Positions 36,101-44,973 of a stretch of DNA of 64,000 nt are shown piece by piece (within the stretch, counting starts at the first letter, position 1; every line of letters begins with the position of its first letter). The stretch covers positions 217,028-281,027 of the forward strand of contig NZ_KB902181.1 of NCBI RefSeq assembly GCF_000379425.1. The letters are read 5' to 3'. This stretch comes from Corynebacterium lubricantis DSM 45231. Lineage in GTDB: Bacteria > Actinomycetota > Actinomycetes > Mycobacteriales > Mycobacteriaceae. The position numbers were made by a program, and so were the translations under genes. Below the pieces are notes generated by a model. It was not told where the DNA came from. It saw only the letters and a list, made by a program, of their open reading frames with translations, and made no database searches.

Positions 36101-37855
36101 TTACCAGTCTCGTAGGTAGGCGATCCTGTCTCGAAGTTGCTCCGCAGAACACAAGGCCGTGGGAGGTCCGCCGCAGGCCTTCCTCACTTCGGTGTGGATG
36201 GAACCGTGTGGTCGCCCAGTTTTACCCGCCCGGATGGACACCAAGGTGTTCAATTCCTTTCTCAGCGCGGGAATCTCGTCTGAGGCCACCCCAGAACCTT
36301 CGTTCTGCTTTTTCGACCCAGTAGTAGAGACACCAAGGATTTCCTCTTTTTCACGCTCAGCGCGCTCCTGTGCCTTCCGCGCCTTCTCCTCAGCTTCATG
36401 GGCGTCTAGCTGATCGCTCTGCCGCTTACGCAGCAAAGTCTTCACCTGTTCAGCATCAAGCAAACCAGGCAGGCCAAGGTATTCGCGTTCTTCATCCGAA
36501 CCCGCCACCGTCGGCGTGCCGTAGGTTGAACCGTCAAAGATCAACGAGTCCAGTTCCGCTGAAGCGCCGATCGATTCATAGGAACCCGGCTCGTCTGGCT
36601 CGTCCTGGTTCCGATTCGCCTCAGCAACTAAGTCATCGTCCCAGCCTTCTTTTTCGCGATGCGGCTTACCCAAAATATGATCGCGGGAGACTTCCATCTC
36701 CTCGGCAAGTTTCAACAGCACCGGAACCGACGGCAGGAACACCGACGCCGACTCGCCCGGCATACGGGAGCGCACGAAACGTCCAATAGCCTGAGCAAAG
36801 AACAATGGAGTCGATGCCGAGGTTGCATACACACCCACCGCAAGGCGCGGCACGTCGACACCTTCGGAGACCATACGGACAGCGACCATCCATTCGTCAC
36901 GGGAGGCCGAGAACTCGTCGATACGCTCAGAAGAGCCCGGCTCGTCCGAAAGAATCACCGAGACCGGGGTTGAGCTCAGCTGGGACAAGATCTTTGCGTA
37001 AGCACGCGCCGTCGTCGTATCCGTGGCGATGACAAGCCCGCCAGCATCAGGCATGTTGGTACGAATCTTCAGCAGACGCGTATGCGCCGCCTTGAGCACC
37101 GAAGCGATCCAATCGCCCTTCGGGTCGAGCGCCGTCTTCCACGCACGGGCGGTTTCCTCTGGGCTGAGGATCTCGCCGAGGCGTGCGGAATACTCCTCGC
37201 CAGCAGAGTCTCGCCATTGGGCTTCGCCGGAATAGGCCAAAAACACCACGGGGCGGACGACACCGTCACGCAGCGCCTCGGAATACCCATAGGTGTAATC
37301 GGCTCGCGAAATCTGGTGGCCTTCTCCATCCTCTTCGTAGCGAACAAACGGGATCATCGAGTCGTCGGAACGAAAAGGCGTACCGGTCAAGGCCAGGCGA
37401 TGCTCCACATCGTTGTAAGCCTCGCGGACACCATCGCCCCAGCTCTTCGCGTCACCGGCGTGGTGGATCTCATCCATAATCACCAACGTGCGTCGCGCGG
37501 AGGCCACGGCATGGTGCTTGAAGGGATGCATGCCGACCTGGGCATACGTCACCACGATGCCGTCGTACGCCGGATTCACCGCCGACGAATTGGTGAAATT
37601 CGGATCCAACGAAATGCGGAACCGCTTCGCGGCGTCGCTCCACTGGTGCTTGAGGTGCTCCGTTGGCACGACGACGATGACGCGGTTGACTGTCTTATCC
37701 CCGAGCAGCGTGGAGGCAAGCGTCAATGCAAAAGTCGTCTTACCTGCACCCGGCGTAGCTACTGCGAGGTAGTCTTTCGGCTTCGTGTTTAAGAATTGGT
37801 CAAGGGCCTCCTTCTGCCAGATACGCAGATTCGGCCCAGGAGCAGCTTGTGTCAC
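36101..37855 (-). CDS. SF2 DEAD/DEAH-box helicase (type III restriction-like fold)
   Basis: A 584-residue superfamily 2 ATPase. Motifs in order: Walker A AVATPGAGKTTFAL (about residue 33), motif Ia VVVPTEHLKHQW, Walker B LVIMDEIHHAG, motif III LALTGTPFRSDD and motif VI AQAIGRFVRSRM. A charged coiled coil (about 485-505, EAEEKARKAQERAEREKEE) precedes a small C-terminal domain with RAGKTGRPHGSIHTEVRKAC. The role is unknown; related actinobacterial proteins are annotated only as DEAD/DEAH helicases. Its start overlaps the stop of the small DUF3039 gene by 4 bp (ATGA), so the two are translationally coupled. Confidence 0.88.
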   Translation of the reverse strand: MTQAAPGPNLRIWQKEALDQFLNTKPKDYLAVATPGAGKTTFALTLASTLLGDKTVNRVIVVVPTEHLKHQWSDAAKRFRISLDPNFTNSSAVNPAYDGIVVTYAQVGMHPFKHHAVASARRTLVIMDEIHHAGDAKSWGDGVREAYNDVEHRLALTGTPFRSDDSMIPFVRYEEDGEGHQISRADYTYGYSEALRDGVVRPVVFLAYSGEAQWRDSAGEEYSARLGEILSPEETARAWKTALDPKGDWIASVLKAAHTRLLKIRTNMPDAGGLVIATDTTTARAYAKILSQLSSTPVSVILSDEPGSSERIDEFSASRDEWMVAVRMVSEGVDVPRLAVGVYATSASTPLFFAQAIGRFVRSRMPGESASVFLPSVPVLLKLAEEMEVSRDHILGKPHREKEGWDDDLVAEANRNQDEPDEPGSYESIGASAELDSLIFDGSTYGTPTVAGSDEEREYLGLPGLLDAEQVKTLLRKRQSDQLDAHEAEEKARKAQERAEREKEEILGVSTTGSKKQNEGSGVASDEIPALRKELNTLVSIRAGKTGRPHGSIHTEVRKACGGPPTALCSAEQLRDRIAYLRDW

Positions 37856-38103
37856 TTCTTGCGAAGCCCCTTATAAATTCGCTCGCAGTCAGGGCAGACC
37901 GGTGAGCCTGGCTTCGCCTGCTTCGTCACAGGAAATGTCTCACCGCACAGCGCGACGACCATTTTCCCGTCGATTGCCGAATTAATAATCTGGTCCTTCT
38001 TCACATAGTGGAAGAACTTCGGGGTGTCGTTGCCTGTCGAGGTGTCTTCTCGAATATCGGGGCGCTGAATAGTTTTCGTCGTTGTTTCCACACCACCCAT
38101 CAT
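37852..38103 (-). CDS. DUF3039 small zinc-ribbon-like protein
   Basis: The 83-residue protein has a polar N-terminus, then KFFHYVKKDQIINSAIDGKM, and a cysteine set ALCGETFPV ... SPVCPDCERIY that looks like a treble-clef or zinc-ribbon site (C, then CPDC 16 residues later). It matches DUF3039, of unknown function, and the KPGSPVCPDCERIYKGL ending is typical. Two adjacent ATG codons and a GTG make the start uncertain by up to five residues. It overlaps the helicase by 4 bp. Confidence 0.82.
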   Translation of the reverse strand: MMGGVETTTKTIQRPDIREDTSTGNDTPKFFHYVKKDQIINSAIDGKMVVALCGETFPVTKQAKPGSPVCPDCERIYKGLRKK

Positions 38104-38151
38104 GCCCCACTTATCGCAATTTATTAAGCCAGAGGGCTACCCTTGGTCTTT

Positions 38152-38640
38152 ATGGTAGAAGGCATGGATCACGATTGGGTAGACGCGGACGAACCCGCCA
38201 AATCCCGATCTAAGCGTTTCCGATTCAAAACTTCCCCGGCACAACTCATTACCGATGCGATTCGTACGCCCGAACAAAACCGACACTCACGCGAAGTCCG
38301 CTACCTTATTCTGCAGCTCTCGCGCATCCCCTTCATTTTGATCAGCATGGTGCTCGCGTTCACCGGCAACTGGGGTCTCGCTGCAATATTCTTCATCATC
38401 TCGATTCCCCTGCCTTGGATCTCCGTCGTGATTGCCAACGGCAAGGGCGAAGTCCGCGACAAGCGCACGCGAAACGTCTACAAACCAGCAGCTGCGCGAT
38501 ACATGGCCATGGAAGCCGAGCGCCGCGCCGCCTTGGAAGCGGGCGAGTCCTCAGGTGAAGCTTCAGACCCCGCAGACGATGAACCTACTACTATCGATCA
38601 CGAAGATCCCGACGATCCACATCCTCAAGATGAACGTTAG
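38152..38640 (+). CDS. DUF3099 membrane protein
   Basis: The 162-residue protein has two adjacent membrane segments (LILQLSRIPFILISMVLAF and WGLAAIFFIISIPLPWISVV, residues about 52-95), a preceding basic segment (AKSRSKRFRFKTS), and an acidic C-terminal tail (DDEPTTIDHEDPDDPHPQDE). It matches DUF3099, of unknown function. The start is the ATG at 38152; TACCCT lies 8 nt upstream. The following methyltransferase starts 30 bp after its stop. Confidence 0.82.
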   Translation: MVEGMDHDWVDADEPAKSRSKRFRFKTSPAQLITDAIRTPEQNRHSREVRYLILQLSRIPFILISMVLAFTGNWGLAAIFFIISIPLPWISVVIANGKGEVRDKRTRNVYKPAAARYMAMEAERRAALEAGESSGEASDPADDEPTTIDHEDPDDPHPQDER

Positions 38641-38670
38641 TTTTTAGTCCTAGCCAGAAGGAGACCGCGA

Positions 38671-40197
38671 GTGCCTCTCAACCCCGACCTCGTCCGCGAA
38701 TTGGTGGAATCGCTGAAAAAATTCGGATTCACCGCGGATGGCATCGCAGCTCACCTCGGCCCACAGGTCACCGAAGCCCTCTATCGCGGCGAGCCCGGGG
38801 TGGTCTCCTACACAACCCGCGACGGTTCCGCGCTCTCCCACCTCATTCGCTTCTTCCTCCTGCGCCAGCCGTGTAGTGGTGAAGCACTCGCCGACATTTT
38901 GGGGGCACGCTTAACAGAATCGCTTTACGACGAGGGCGTGGTCTCCCAAACTCCTGCCGGAGAATTACAGGTGGCCTTAGATGTCCGCCCCCACGTCGTC
39001 GCGGGCCAAAATCAAATCATTTTCTCCGATCTGGACGCTTCTATGACCGATCACGTTCCCGATAGTGATCACGTACTGGGCGTCGGTTCCGCAAGCGTCT
39101 CTCTCCTTTCTGCGACTCCCCTGACTCCTGTGGAATCGGTTCTGGATCTAGGCACAGGCTCTGGAGTGCAGGCGGTCGCACAGGCCGGCTCCGCATTACG
39201 GGTCGTCGCCACCGACGTTCATAAGCGAGCCCTCGACCTAGCTCAAGCCACTCTCAACGGCGCTGGCATTGATAACGTCGAACTTCGCCACGGCGCCTGG
39301 TTTGATCCGGTTCAGGGGCAACGCTTCGACCGGATCGTTGCCAACCCACCGTTTGTCGTTGGCCCTCCTGAGATCGGGCATATCTACCGCGACTCCGGCC
39401 TTGATCTGGACGGTGCGACGGAACTCGTCGTCAGTCAAGCACCCGACCATTTGCAAGATGGTGGCACCGCCTACATGCTTGGCTCGTGGGTACTTACTCA
39501 CGATCAGTCGTGGGCATCCCGCATTGCTTCCTGGCTTCCGAAGCGAGGTGTGTCCGCGTGGGTCATTCAGCGCGACCTCGCCGACCCCGGGAAATACGTC
39601 AGCACCTGGCTCAAGGATGAATCCGTTGATCTGCGTTCCCGTGCTGGCATTGTCCGCACGGAGCAGTGGCTGGATCATTTTCAGCGCAACGACGTGGTCG
39701 GAATTGGATTCGGCTGGATCTTCCTCCGCTCAATTGGAGACCAGCCAACGGAAGTCACTGCAGAGGAAATTCTTCAACCCTTTACCGACCCACTCGGCCC
39801 AGAAGTGGATGAATATTTCCAACGCATGGACTGGCTACGAGACAAAACTAGCGACGATATCTTGGCCGCACGTTTCACCGTCCGCCCTGGTGTCGCCCGC
39901 GAGGACGTTCAGGTCGCAGACTCCGAGGTTGGTATGGGATTTAATTCTCGGGTTATTCGCCTCACGCGCACCGATGGTCCACGCTTCTCCCACGAAGTGG
40001 ACGCACCGTTGGCGTCGATCATTGCAGGACTCCATCCCAGCGGTCTGAGTCTGGGAGAAACCATAAGTCTGTGGTCTGCTTCTCAAGGCATCGAAGATGA
40101 CGCCGAATTGCTCGATTCTGCTGCTACCGCCGTCGTTGATTTGATTCGTCACGGTGTTGTTTTGCCTGCAGAGATCGCCGAGATCAACGGAATCTAG
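38671..40197 (+). CDS. Class I SAM-dependent methyltransferase (HemK/RsmC-like)
   Basis: The 508-residue protein carries a Rossmann methyltransferase domain in the middle: SVLDLGTGSGVQAVAQA (motif I, about residue 153), VVATDVHKRALDLA (motif II) and the NPPF motif in RIVANPPFVVGPPEIGH (motif IV). NPPF marks enzymes that methylate a planar nitrogen, on adenine/guanine or glutamine side chains. The N-terminal 130 residues and the C-terminal 190 residues have no family I recognise. The GTG start has AGAAGGAGA upstream. It lies directly before dtd and sigB. The substrate is unknown. Confidence 0.87.
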   Translation: MPLNPDLVRELVESLKKFGFTADGIAAHLGPQVTEALYRGEPGVVSYTTRDGSALSHLIRFFLLRQPCSGEALADILGARLTESLYDEGVVSQTPAGELQVALDVRPHVVAGQNQIIFSDLDASMTDHVPDSDHVLGVGSASVSLLSATPLTPVESVLDLGTGSGVQAVAQAGSALRVVATDVHKRALDLAQATLNGAGIDNVELRHGAWFDPVQGQRFDRIVANPPFVVGPPEIGHIYRDSGLDLDGATELVVSQAPDHLQDGGTAYMLGSWVLTHDQSWASRIASWLPKRGVSAWVIQRDLADPGKYVSTWLKDESVDLRSRAGIVRTEQWLDHFQRNDVVGIGFGWIFLRSIGDQPTEVTAEEILQPFTDPLGPEVDEYFQRMDWLRDKTSDDILAARFTVRPGVAREDVQVADSEVGMGFNSRVIRLTRTDGPRFSHEVDAPLASIIAGLHPSGLSLGETISLWSASQGIEDDAELLDSAATAVVDLIRHGVVLPAEIAEINGI

Positions 40198-40206
40198 GGG
40201 GCACAC

Positions 40207-40641
40207 TTGATCAGCGTTTTAACACGAGTGACCGAGGCACACGTCACCGTTGACGGCGAAACTGTCGGCTCGATTACGTGCCCAGACACCCGCGGGATTC
40301 TCGCTCTGGTAGGAGTGGGGCGCGAAGATGCGGAGGACGCCTGGGAGACCACGGCGCGGAAAATTGCAGAGCTCCGCATTTTGCCCGATGAAAAGTCCGT
40401 CACTGACGTCGGAGCTCCAGTCCTTTTGGTCAGCCAGTTCACTTTGATGGGACGTACTGCCAAGGGACGTCGACCCTCGTGGAGTGACGCAGCTCCAGGT
40501 GACGTGGCAGAGCCTGTCATTGAGAAAATCGCCGCGTATCTCCGCGATCGAGGCATCACAGTGGAACAAGGATCCTTTGGGGCGATGATGAAAGTCCACA
40601 GTGTGAATGACGGCCCCTTCACCGTTCTTGTGGAATCTTGA
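40207..40641 (+). CDS. dtd: D-aminoacyl-tRNA deacylase
   Basis: Dtd removes D-amino acids mistakenly loaded onto tRNA. The 144-residue protein has both family motifs: VSQFTLMG (SQxxL active-site pocket) and the cross-subunit GPxT, here NDGPFT near the C-terminus. It is a TTG start; GGGGG lies 5 nt upstream. Phe in place of the more common Val in the GPVT motif is a known variant. It follows the methyltransferase by 9 bp, and sigB has its own promoter behind it. Confidence 0.95.
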   Translation: MISVLTRVTEAHVTVDGETVGSITCPDTRGILALVGVGREDAEDAWETTARKIAELRILPDEKSVTDVGAPVLLVSQFTLMGRTAKGRRPSWSDAAPGDVAEPVIEKIAAYLRDRGITVEQGSFGAMMKVHSVNDGPFTVLVES

Positions 40642-40669
40642 GCGGGAAAAACTCTTCTTTTTTGCTCCG

Positions 40670-40695
40670 GGAACAATTTGCAGACGTGGATCGTT
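40670..40695 (+). promoter_or_regulatory. sigB: SigH/SigR-type ECF promoter of sigB
   Basis: GGAAC (40670-40674), 18 nt, then GTT (40693-40695), matching the actinobacterial SigR/SigH consensus GGAAT-N18-GTT. It lies 37 bp before the sigB ATG. In C. glutamicum sigB is known to be a SigH target. Confidence 0.7.
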
Positions 40696-40732
40696 GTGTA
40701 ACTAGACTGCAAATTCTTCAAGGAGGCTTTGA

Positions 40733-41722
40733 ATGACTCAACCGTCGCTCAACGAGGAAAACAATGAAAAGGTTGACCGCGGTAGCCGCCGGAATCAAAC
40801 CAATGACAATCCCTCGGCCGACCTCGTGCGTGTATACCTCAACGGCATTGGCCGTACTGCGCTTCTCAATGCCGAAGAGGAGGTTGAATTAGCGCAAGAT
40901 ATTGAAGTTGGCTTGTATGCACAGCACCTTCTTGATGATCCAGATACGGAACTCACCCGCGCAAAGAAGCGCGATCTTAAGATCCTCGCCAAGCAAGGCC
41001 GTAAAGCACGCGCCCACTTGCTTGAAGCAAACCTTCGCCTCGTAGTTTCTTTGGCTAAGCGCTACACCGGTCGTGGCATGCCACTGCTTGACCTGATTCA
41101 AGAGGGCAATCTCGGCTTGATCCGCGCGATGGAAAAGTTTGACTATTCCAAGGGCTTCAAATTCTCCACCTACGCAACGTGGTGGATTCGCCAGGCCATT
41201 ACTCGCGGTATGGCAGATCAATCACGCACTATTCGCCTCCCAGTTCACCTGGTCGAACAGGTAAACAAGCTTTCTCGCATTAAGCGAGAAATGTACCAAT
41301 CACTCGGTCGCGAACCGACGAATGAAGAACTCGCAGACGAATCTGGGATCGAAGAATCCAAGATTGAGATGCTGCTTCGTCAGTCTCGTGACCCAGTCAG
41401 CCTGGATATGCCCGTCGGTGCCGATGAGGAAGCCCCTCTGGGAGACTTCATCGAAGACTCAGAAGCAACGGATGCGGAGTCCTCTGTCGTCGCAACCTTG
41501 CGCCATGATGACATTCAAAAGGTCATTGGTTCCCTAGAGCAACGCGAGCAGGATGTTATTCGTCTGCGCTACGGCCTCGACGATGGAGTCCCACGTACGC
41601 TGGACCAAATTGGACGTAAGTTCGGCTTGTCGCGGGAACGTGTACGCCAGATTGAACGCGAAGTGATGGCAAAGCTGCGCGTCGGCGATCGGGCTGACAA
41701 ACTGCGAGAGTACGCGAAATAA
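40733..41722 (+). CDS. sigB: Sigma factor SigB
   Basis: SigB is the primary-like, non-essential sigma factor of actinobacteria, used in transition phase and stress. The 329-residue protein lacks SigA's long acidic N-terminus and keeps region 1.2 ([15 protein letters not shown]), region 2 ([39 protein letters not shown]), region 3 and region 4 ([20 protein letters not shown]). Strong SD AAGGAGG 7 nt upstream. Its own ECF-type promoter makes it part of a SigH cascade that answers thiol-oxidative or heat stress. dtxR follows. Confidence 0.97.
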   Translation: MTQPSLNEENNEKVDRGSRRNQTNDNPSADLVRVYLNGIGRTALLNAEEEVELAQDIEVGLYAQHLLDDPDTELTRAKKRDLKILAKQGRKARAHLLEANLRLVVSLAKRYTGRGMPLLDLIQEGNLGLIRAMEKFDYSKGFKFSTYATWWIRQAITRGMADQSRTIRLPVHLVEQVNKLSRIKREMYQSLGREPTNEELADESGIEESKIEMLLRQSRDPVSLDMPVGADEEAPLGDFIEDSEATDAESSVVATLRHDDIQKVIGSLEQREQDVIRLRYGLDDGVPRTLDQIGRKFGLSRERVRQIEREVMAKLRVGDRADKLREYAK

Positions 41723-41760
41723 GGTTAACCCTATAATTCTCCCCCGAATTATTGCCTGAG

Positions 41761-41797
41761 TGACCACATGGTGCCCCGATGGGGTACCATGTGGTCA
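41761..41797. other. Stable hairpin between sigB and dtxR
   Basis: TGACCACATGGTGCCCC pairs with GGGGTACCATGTGGTCA over 17 bp, broken only by a G-U, with a 3-nt loop. No T-run follows. It may end sigB transcripts or lie in a dtxR leader: a TATAAT at 41732-41737 would place a transcript start upstream of it. A short inverted repeat TTCGGC/GCCGAA (41805-41824) follows before the dtxR SD. Confidence 0.6.
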
Positions 41798-41855
41798 TGT
41801 TCGTTTCGGCTAACTTTCGCCGAATCTAAGAAAGAATGCGAAAAGGGGTCTATAC

Positions 41856-42542
41856 ATGCGTGATTTGGTTGATACCACCGAGATGTATTTGCGCACTGTG
41901 TACGAGCTTGAAGAAGAAGGCATCACTCCCCTGCGGGCACGCATCGCCGAGCGCCTCGACCAATCGGGGCCAACGGTGTCTCAAACAGTCGCCCGCATGG
42001 AGCGCGACGGGCTGCTCGTCGTAGAAAAAGACCGGAGCCTGAGCCTAACTACGGAAGGCAGGGAGCGAGCAACACGAGTGATGCGCAAGCATCGCCTGGC
42101 TGAGCGCCTTTTGGTCGACGTACTGGGCATGGATATCGGCCAAGTCCATGACGAGGCCTGTCGCTGGGAGCATGTGATGAGCGATGCCGTCGAGCAACAC
42201 GTGGTCAGCGTTTTGAATAGCCCAAAGCGTTCCCCCTTCGGTAACCCAATTCCTGCGTTGGATGAACTGGGCGCGGTACCGGCTAAGGATCTCGACCTTG
42301 GGCAGCGCGCCGTAGATGTGGATTTGTCCTCTCCGGTCAAGGCGGAGATCGTCCAAATCCACGAAATTCTTCAACTCGATCCCGTCGAGTTTGCCGAGCT
42401 TGTTGCAGCCGAGGCCAAGGTCGGCGCAGCCGTTGAACTCACCCACACAAATGAGGGACTAGAGATAACAGGTCCGAACGGAAAAACAATTGTGGTCGAT
42501 GACGCACTCGCCCATGCAATTCGTGTTCGCACCATTGATTAG
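41856..42542 (+). CDS. dtxR: Iron-dependent repressor DtxR
   Basis: DtxR represses iron-uptake and related genes when loaded with Fe2+. The 228-residue protein is close to the C. diphtheriae DtxR in its first 110 residues. All metal ligands are at the same numbers: M10, C102, E105 and H106 of the primary site, and H79, E83 and H98 of the ancillary site. The recognition helix [17 protein letters not shown] is conserved and the C-terminal SH3-like domain is more divergent. SD AAGGGG 7 nt upstream. galE follows, as in other corynebacteria. Confidence 0.98.
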   Translation: MRDLVDTTEMYLRTVYELEEEGITPLRARIAERLDQSGPTVSQTVARMERDGLLVVEKDRSLSLTTEGRERATRVMRKHRLAERLLVDVLGMDIGQVHDEACRWEHVMSDAVEQHVVSVLNSPKRSPFGNPIPALDELGAVPAKDLDLGQRAVDVDLSSPVKAEIVQIHEILQLDPVEFAELVAAEAKVGAAVELTHTNEGLEITGPNGKTIVVDDALAHAIRVRTID

Positions 42543-42545
42543 AGT
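42540..42545 (+). promoter_or_regulatory. galE: Possible -10 element of galE
   Basis: TAGAGT, starting in the dtxR stop codon and ending 6 nt before the galE ATG. AGGAG in the spacer could also act as an SD on read-through mRNA from dtxR. Confidence 0.35.
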
Positions 42546-42551
42546 AGGAGC

Positions 42552-43544
42552 ATGACCAAACTCCTAGTTACCGGTGGCGCTGGCTACGTAGGCAGTGTGT
42601 GCGCTGCCGTTCTCATCGAGGCAGGCCACGACGTCACCATCATCGACAACCTATCCACGGGTAACGCCGATGCACTTCCAGCGGACGCTCGTTTTGTCGA
42701 AGGCGACGTCCGCGACGAGATTGATTCCGTCTTAAGCGAAGGCGGCTTCGACGGCGTTTTGCACTTTGCTGCACGCTCGCTTGTCGGTGAATCCATGGAG
42801 ATTCCGGAAGTGTATTGGAACGATAATCTCATCACTTCCCTCGCCTTGCTCGATGCGATGCGCAAGCACAACGTTGGATCACTCGTCTTTTCCTCGACCG
42901 CTGCAACCTACGGTGAGCCAGAACAGGTGCCCATCACCGAGGATATGCCGACGAAGCCGACAAACCCCTACGGTGCCACCAAACTTTCCATCGATTATGC
43001 AATCACGTCCTATTGCCAGGCGCATGGGATCGCGGCTACAAGTTTGCGCTATTTCAATGTGGCCGGCGCCTACGGTCTCATCGGTGAAAACCGTGTCGTA
43101 GAAACCCACCTGATTCCCCTCGTGCTGCAGGTAGCTCTGGGCCACCGCGATAAGATTTTTATGTTCGGCGATGACTGGCCGACGAAAGACGGGACTCCGG
43201 TCCGCGACTATATTCATATTCGAGACCTCGCCGACGCTCACCTTCTGGCGCTTGAAAACAACCGTCCGGGCGAACATCGTATTTTCAATTTGGGCAGTGG
43301 TGATGGTTATTCGGTGCGCGAAGTCATCGACATGTGCCGTGAAGTTACTGGCCATGCAATTCCCGCTGAGATCGCACCGCGACGCGCAGGCGATCCTGCG
43401 ACCTTAATTGCGTCAAGCGATAAGATTCGCGCTGAGCTTGGATGGAATCCCACACGTACGGACCTGCGACAAATTGTCACTGACGCCTGGGCGTTTACCT
43501 CTCAACTCGGTGACAAGGCACACTCCGCTTCGCGACGAGCATAG
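42552..43544 (+). CDS. galE: UDP-glucose 4-epimerase
   Basis: GalE interconverts UDP-glucose and UDP-galactose, supplying galactose for arabinogalactan. The 330-residue protein is a short-chain dehydrogenase: NAD motif [25 protein letters not shown], catalytic STAATYGEP with [11 protein letters not shown] (the YXXXK pair) and [17 protein letters not shown]. It is 9 bp from dtxR. The stop is 16 bp from that of the convergent DUF4192 gene. Confidence 0.96.
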   Translation: MTKLLVTGGAGYVGSVCAAVLIEAGHDVTIIDNLSTGNADALPADARFVEGDVRDEIDSVLSEGGFDGVLHFAARSLVGESMEIPEVYWNDNLITSLALLDAMRKHNVGSLVFSSTAATYGEPEQVPITEDMPTKPTNPYGATKLSIDYAITSYCQAHGIAATSLRYFNVAGAYGLIGENRVVETHLIPLVLQVALGHRDKIFMFGDDWPTKDGTPVRDYIHIRDLADAHLLALENNRPGEHRIFNLGSGDGYSVREVIDMCREVTGHAIPAEIAPRRAGDPATLIASSDKIRAELGWNPTRTDLRQIVTDAWAFTSQLGDKAHSASRRA

Positions 43545-43560
43545 TCTTGGGCACCCTTTT

Positions 43561-44742
43561 CTAGCGGGCCTGCTGTTCTACCTCGATTAAGGCCCGCTGG
43601 AGCAAGCTGCCGTTTACGACTGCTTGAAGCAGTCCCGCATGGTCACCCATGTTCAATCCGCGCAGCAAGACATCAGAAAGGGAATGTCCGCTGAGTTCGT
43701 CCTGCACCACAAGCAACGCGGCTGTGGCCATTGAGCTCACACCGAGTTTTGTGGCAATGATCGCCCAGAGGCTCAGCGCATTTGCCCGAATCACTCCCGA
43801 AAAATTCGTGGCGATTGCGAGAAATACCGTGGCAAAGTGTCCAGGTTGTTCAAGAGCCGGCGCCACTAAACAGTCACGGAGTTTCGAGCGGGCCAGGACT
43901 GTCGCCACGGCGACTAATTGGTCAATGCGAGCAATCGTTTCCTCTAGGCGCGGCGGATCATCCAACGAGATCAAAGCTTTGACTGGCGCTGAAGTAATTA
44001 CCTCGCACGCGGAAATTATCGCATCTGCAGCTCTGCTGGTGTCCGTTTCCAATGCGCGCAGTAATTCGTCGGCACGCAAATACGCCTTCTGTGCGACTGC
44101 CTCGATGTTCCCGAACTTGCCTCCGTTGCGCTGCGTGGAGGCGAAATAGCCCAGCGCTTCTTCTCTGGTGAGAGCTGGCAGGCCCCCATTATCTAGGAGC
44201 GGGCGCATGGACGGTGACAATGCCACGTTGGAAACCACGCCTCCATCCCAGCCACGAGGCACCGAGTATCCAATGTCGCGCCAGTGCGTGGCCTCAGCGC
44301 CAAACTCAAGACGATACGGGCTGCCAGACGCAATTTCTGACACCGACCAGCATACGTTGATGATGGGACCTTTTCGTTCGTCGGAGAGATCATAGAGAAC
44401 ATCGATCGCCTCTCGTACTAGGCTCGACTCCAAAGCACGAGAGACAATCAACGCCACGAAGAAGTCATTCTCTTGTGAAAACGGCACATCTAGTGCGTGC
44501 GCGAGTTTGGAAACATTTGACAGGTCGGCCCGCATCACTGGGCCGATCTCTAATTGGCGAGAGTGCGAAAGTTCCATTCGCCCTACGCCGTGGTGGTTTG
44601 TGTCGTTGTCATCGGCGGCTTGGAAACCTATGACGATGACAGATTCTTGAGGGAAGAAGCCGAGAATTCCAGGGAGTGCTGCGATTAGATCGCCTGTGCC
44701 GTACAGGCTGTTGTCGGTGGGCTCGTATTCTCTATTGTCCAT
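43561..44742 (-). CDS. DUF4192 family protein
   Basis: The 393-residue cytoplasmic-looking protein opens with GTGDLIAALPGILGFFPQESVIVIGF, the DUF4192 signature, and has WRDIGYSVPRGWDGG-like and TREEALGYFASTQRNGGKFG blocks. The family is actinobacterial and of unknown function. Its ATG is one of the few here with no clear SD or TANNNT element (CACCAT lies 6 nt upstream). It is divergent from the PAC2 gene across a 231-bp region that holds a DnaA-box-like element. Confidence 0.83.
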   Translation of the reverse strand: MDNREYEPTDNSLYGTGDLIAALPGILGFFPQESVIVIGFQAADDNDTNHHGVGRMELSHSRQLEIGPVMRADLSNVSKLAHALDVPFSQENDFFVALIVSRALESSLVREAIDVLYDLSDERKGPIINVCWSVSEIASGSPYRLEFGAEATHWRDIGYSVPRGWDGGVVSNVALSPSMRPLLDNGGLPALTREEALGYFASTQRNGGKFGNIEAVAQKAYLRADELLRALETDTSRAADAIISACEVITSAPVKALISLDDPPRLEETIARIDQLVAVATVLARSKLRDCLVAPALEQPGHFATVFLAIATNFSGVIRANALSLWAIIATKLGVSSMATAALLVVQDELSGHSLSDVLLRGLNMGDHAGLLQAVVNGSLLQRALIEVEQQAR

Positions 44743-44803
44743 GCTCTCATGGTGTGGGAATCACTGCGGTGACATGGGGAGACGCAATGAATTGCCCGTA
44801 TTC

Positions 44804-44884
44804 TGTGGAAAACAACATTAAAGGGCATAGATTGGGGGGGTAGTAGCGCAAAAATGCAGCGTCGTGGACAATAGTTTATCCACA
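44804..44884. promoter_or_regulatory. DnaA-box-like sequences upstream of the PAC2 gene
   Basis: TTATCCACA at 44876-44884 is the exact consensus DnaA 9-mer, and TGTGGAAAA at 44804-44812 is a one-mismatch copy on the other strand. They could be DnaA binding sites controlling one of the divergent genes. Nothing else in this gap suggests a replication origin. Confidence 0.4.
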
Positions 44885-44973
44885 GCGGGTTCACGGGAAT
44901 CATTTCGCGCCCTACACCGTTGTAACTATTAACAAACAAATGCAGTTAGTTTTTTTAGTTTAGGGAGGATTCC

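Noticed and set aside
41805..41824. DtxR operator upstream of dtxR
   Set aside because: TTCGGC/GCCGAA matches the DtxR consensus TTAGGTTAGCCTAACCTAA poorly; I found no clear DtxR box in the window.
44743..44973. Possible replication origin because of the DnaA box
   Set aside because: Only one perfect and one imperfect box, no dnaA/dnaN/recF neighbours and no extended A/T-rich unwinding element. Kept only as a possible regulatory site.
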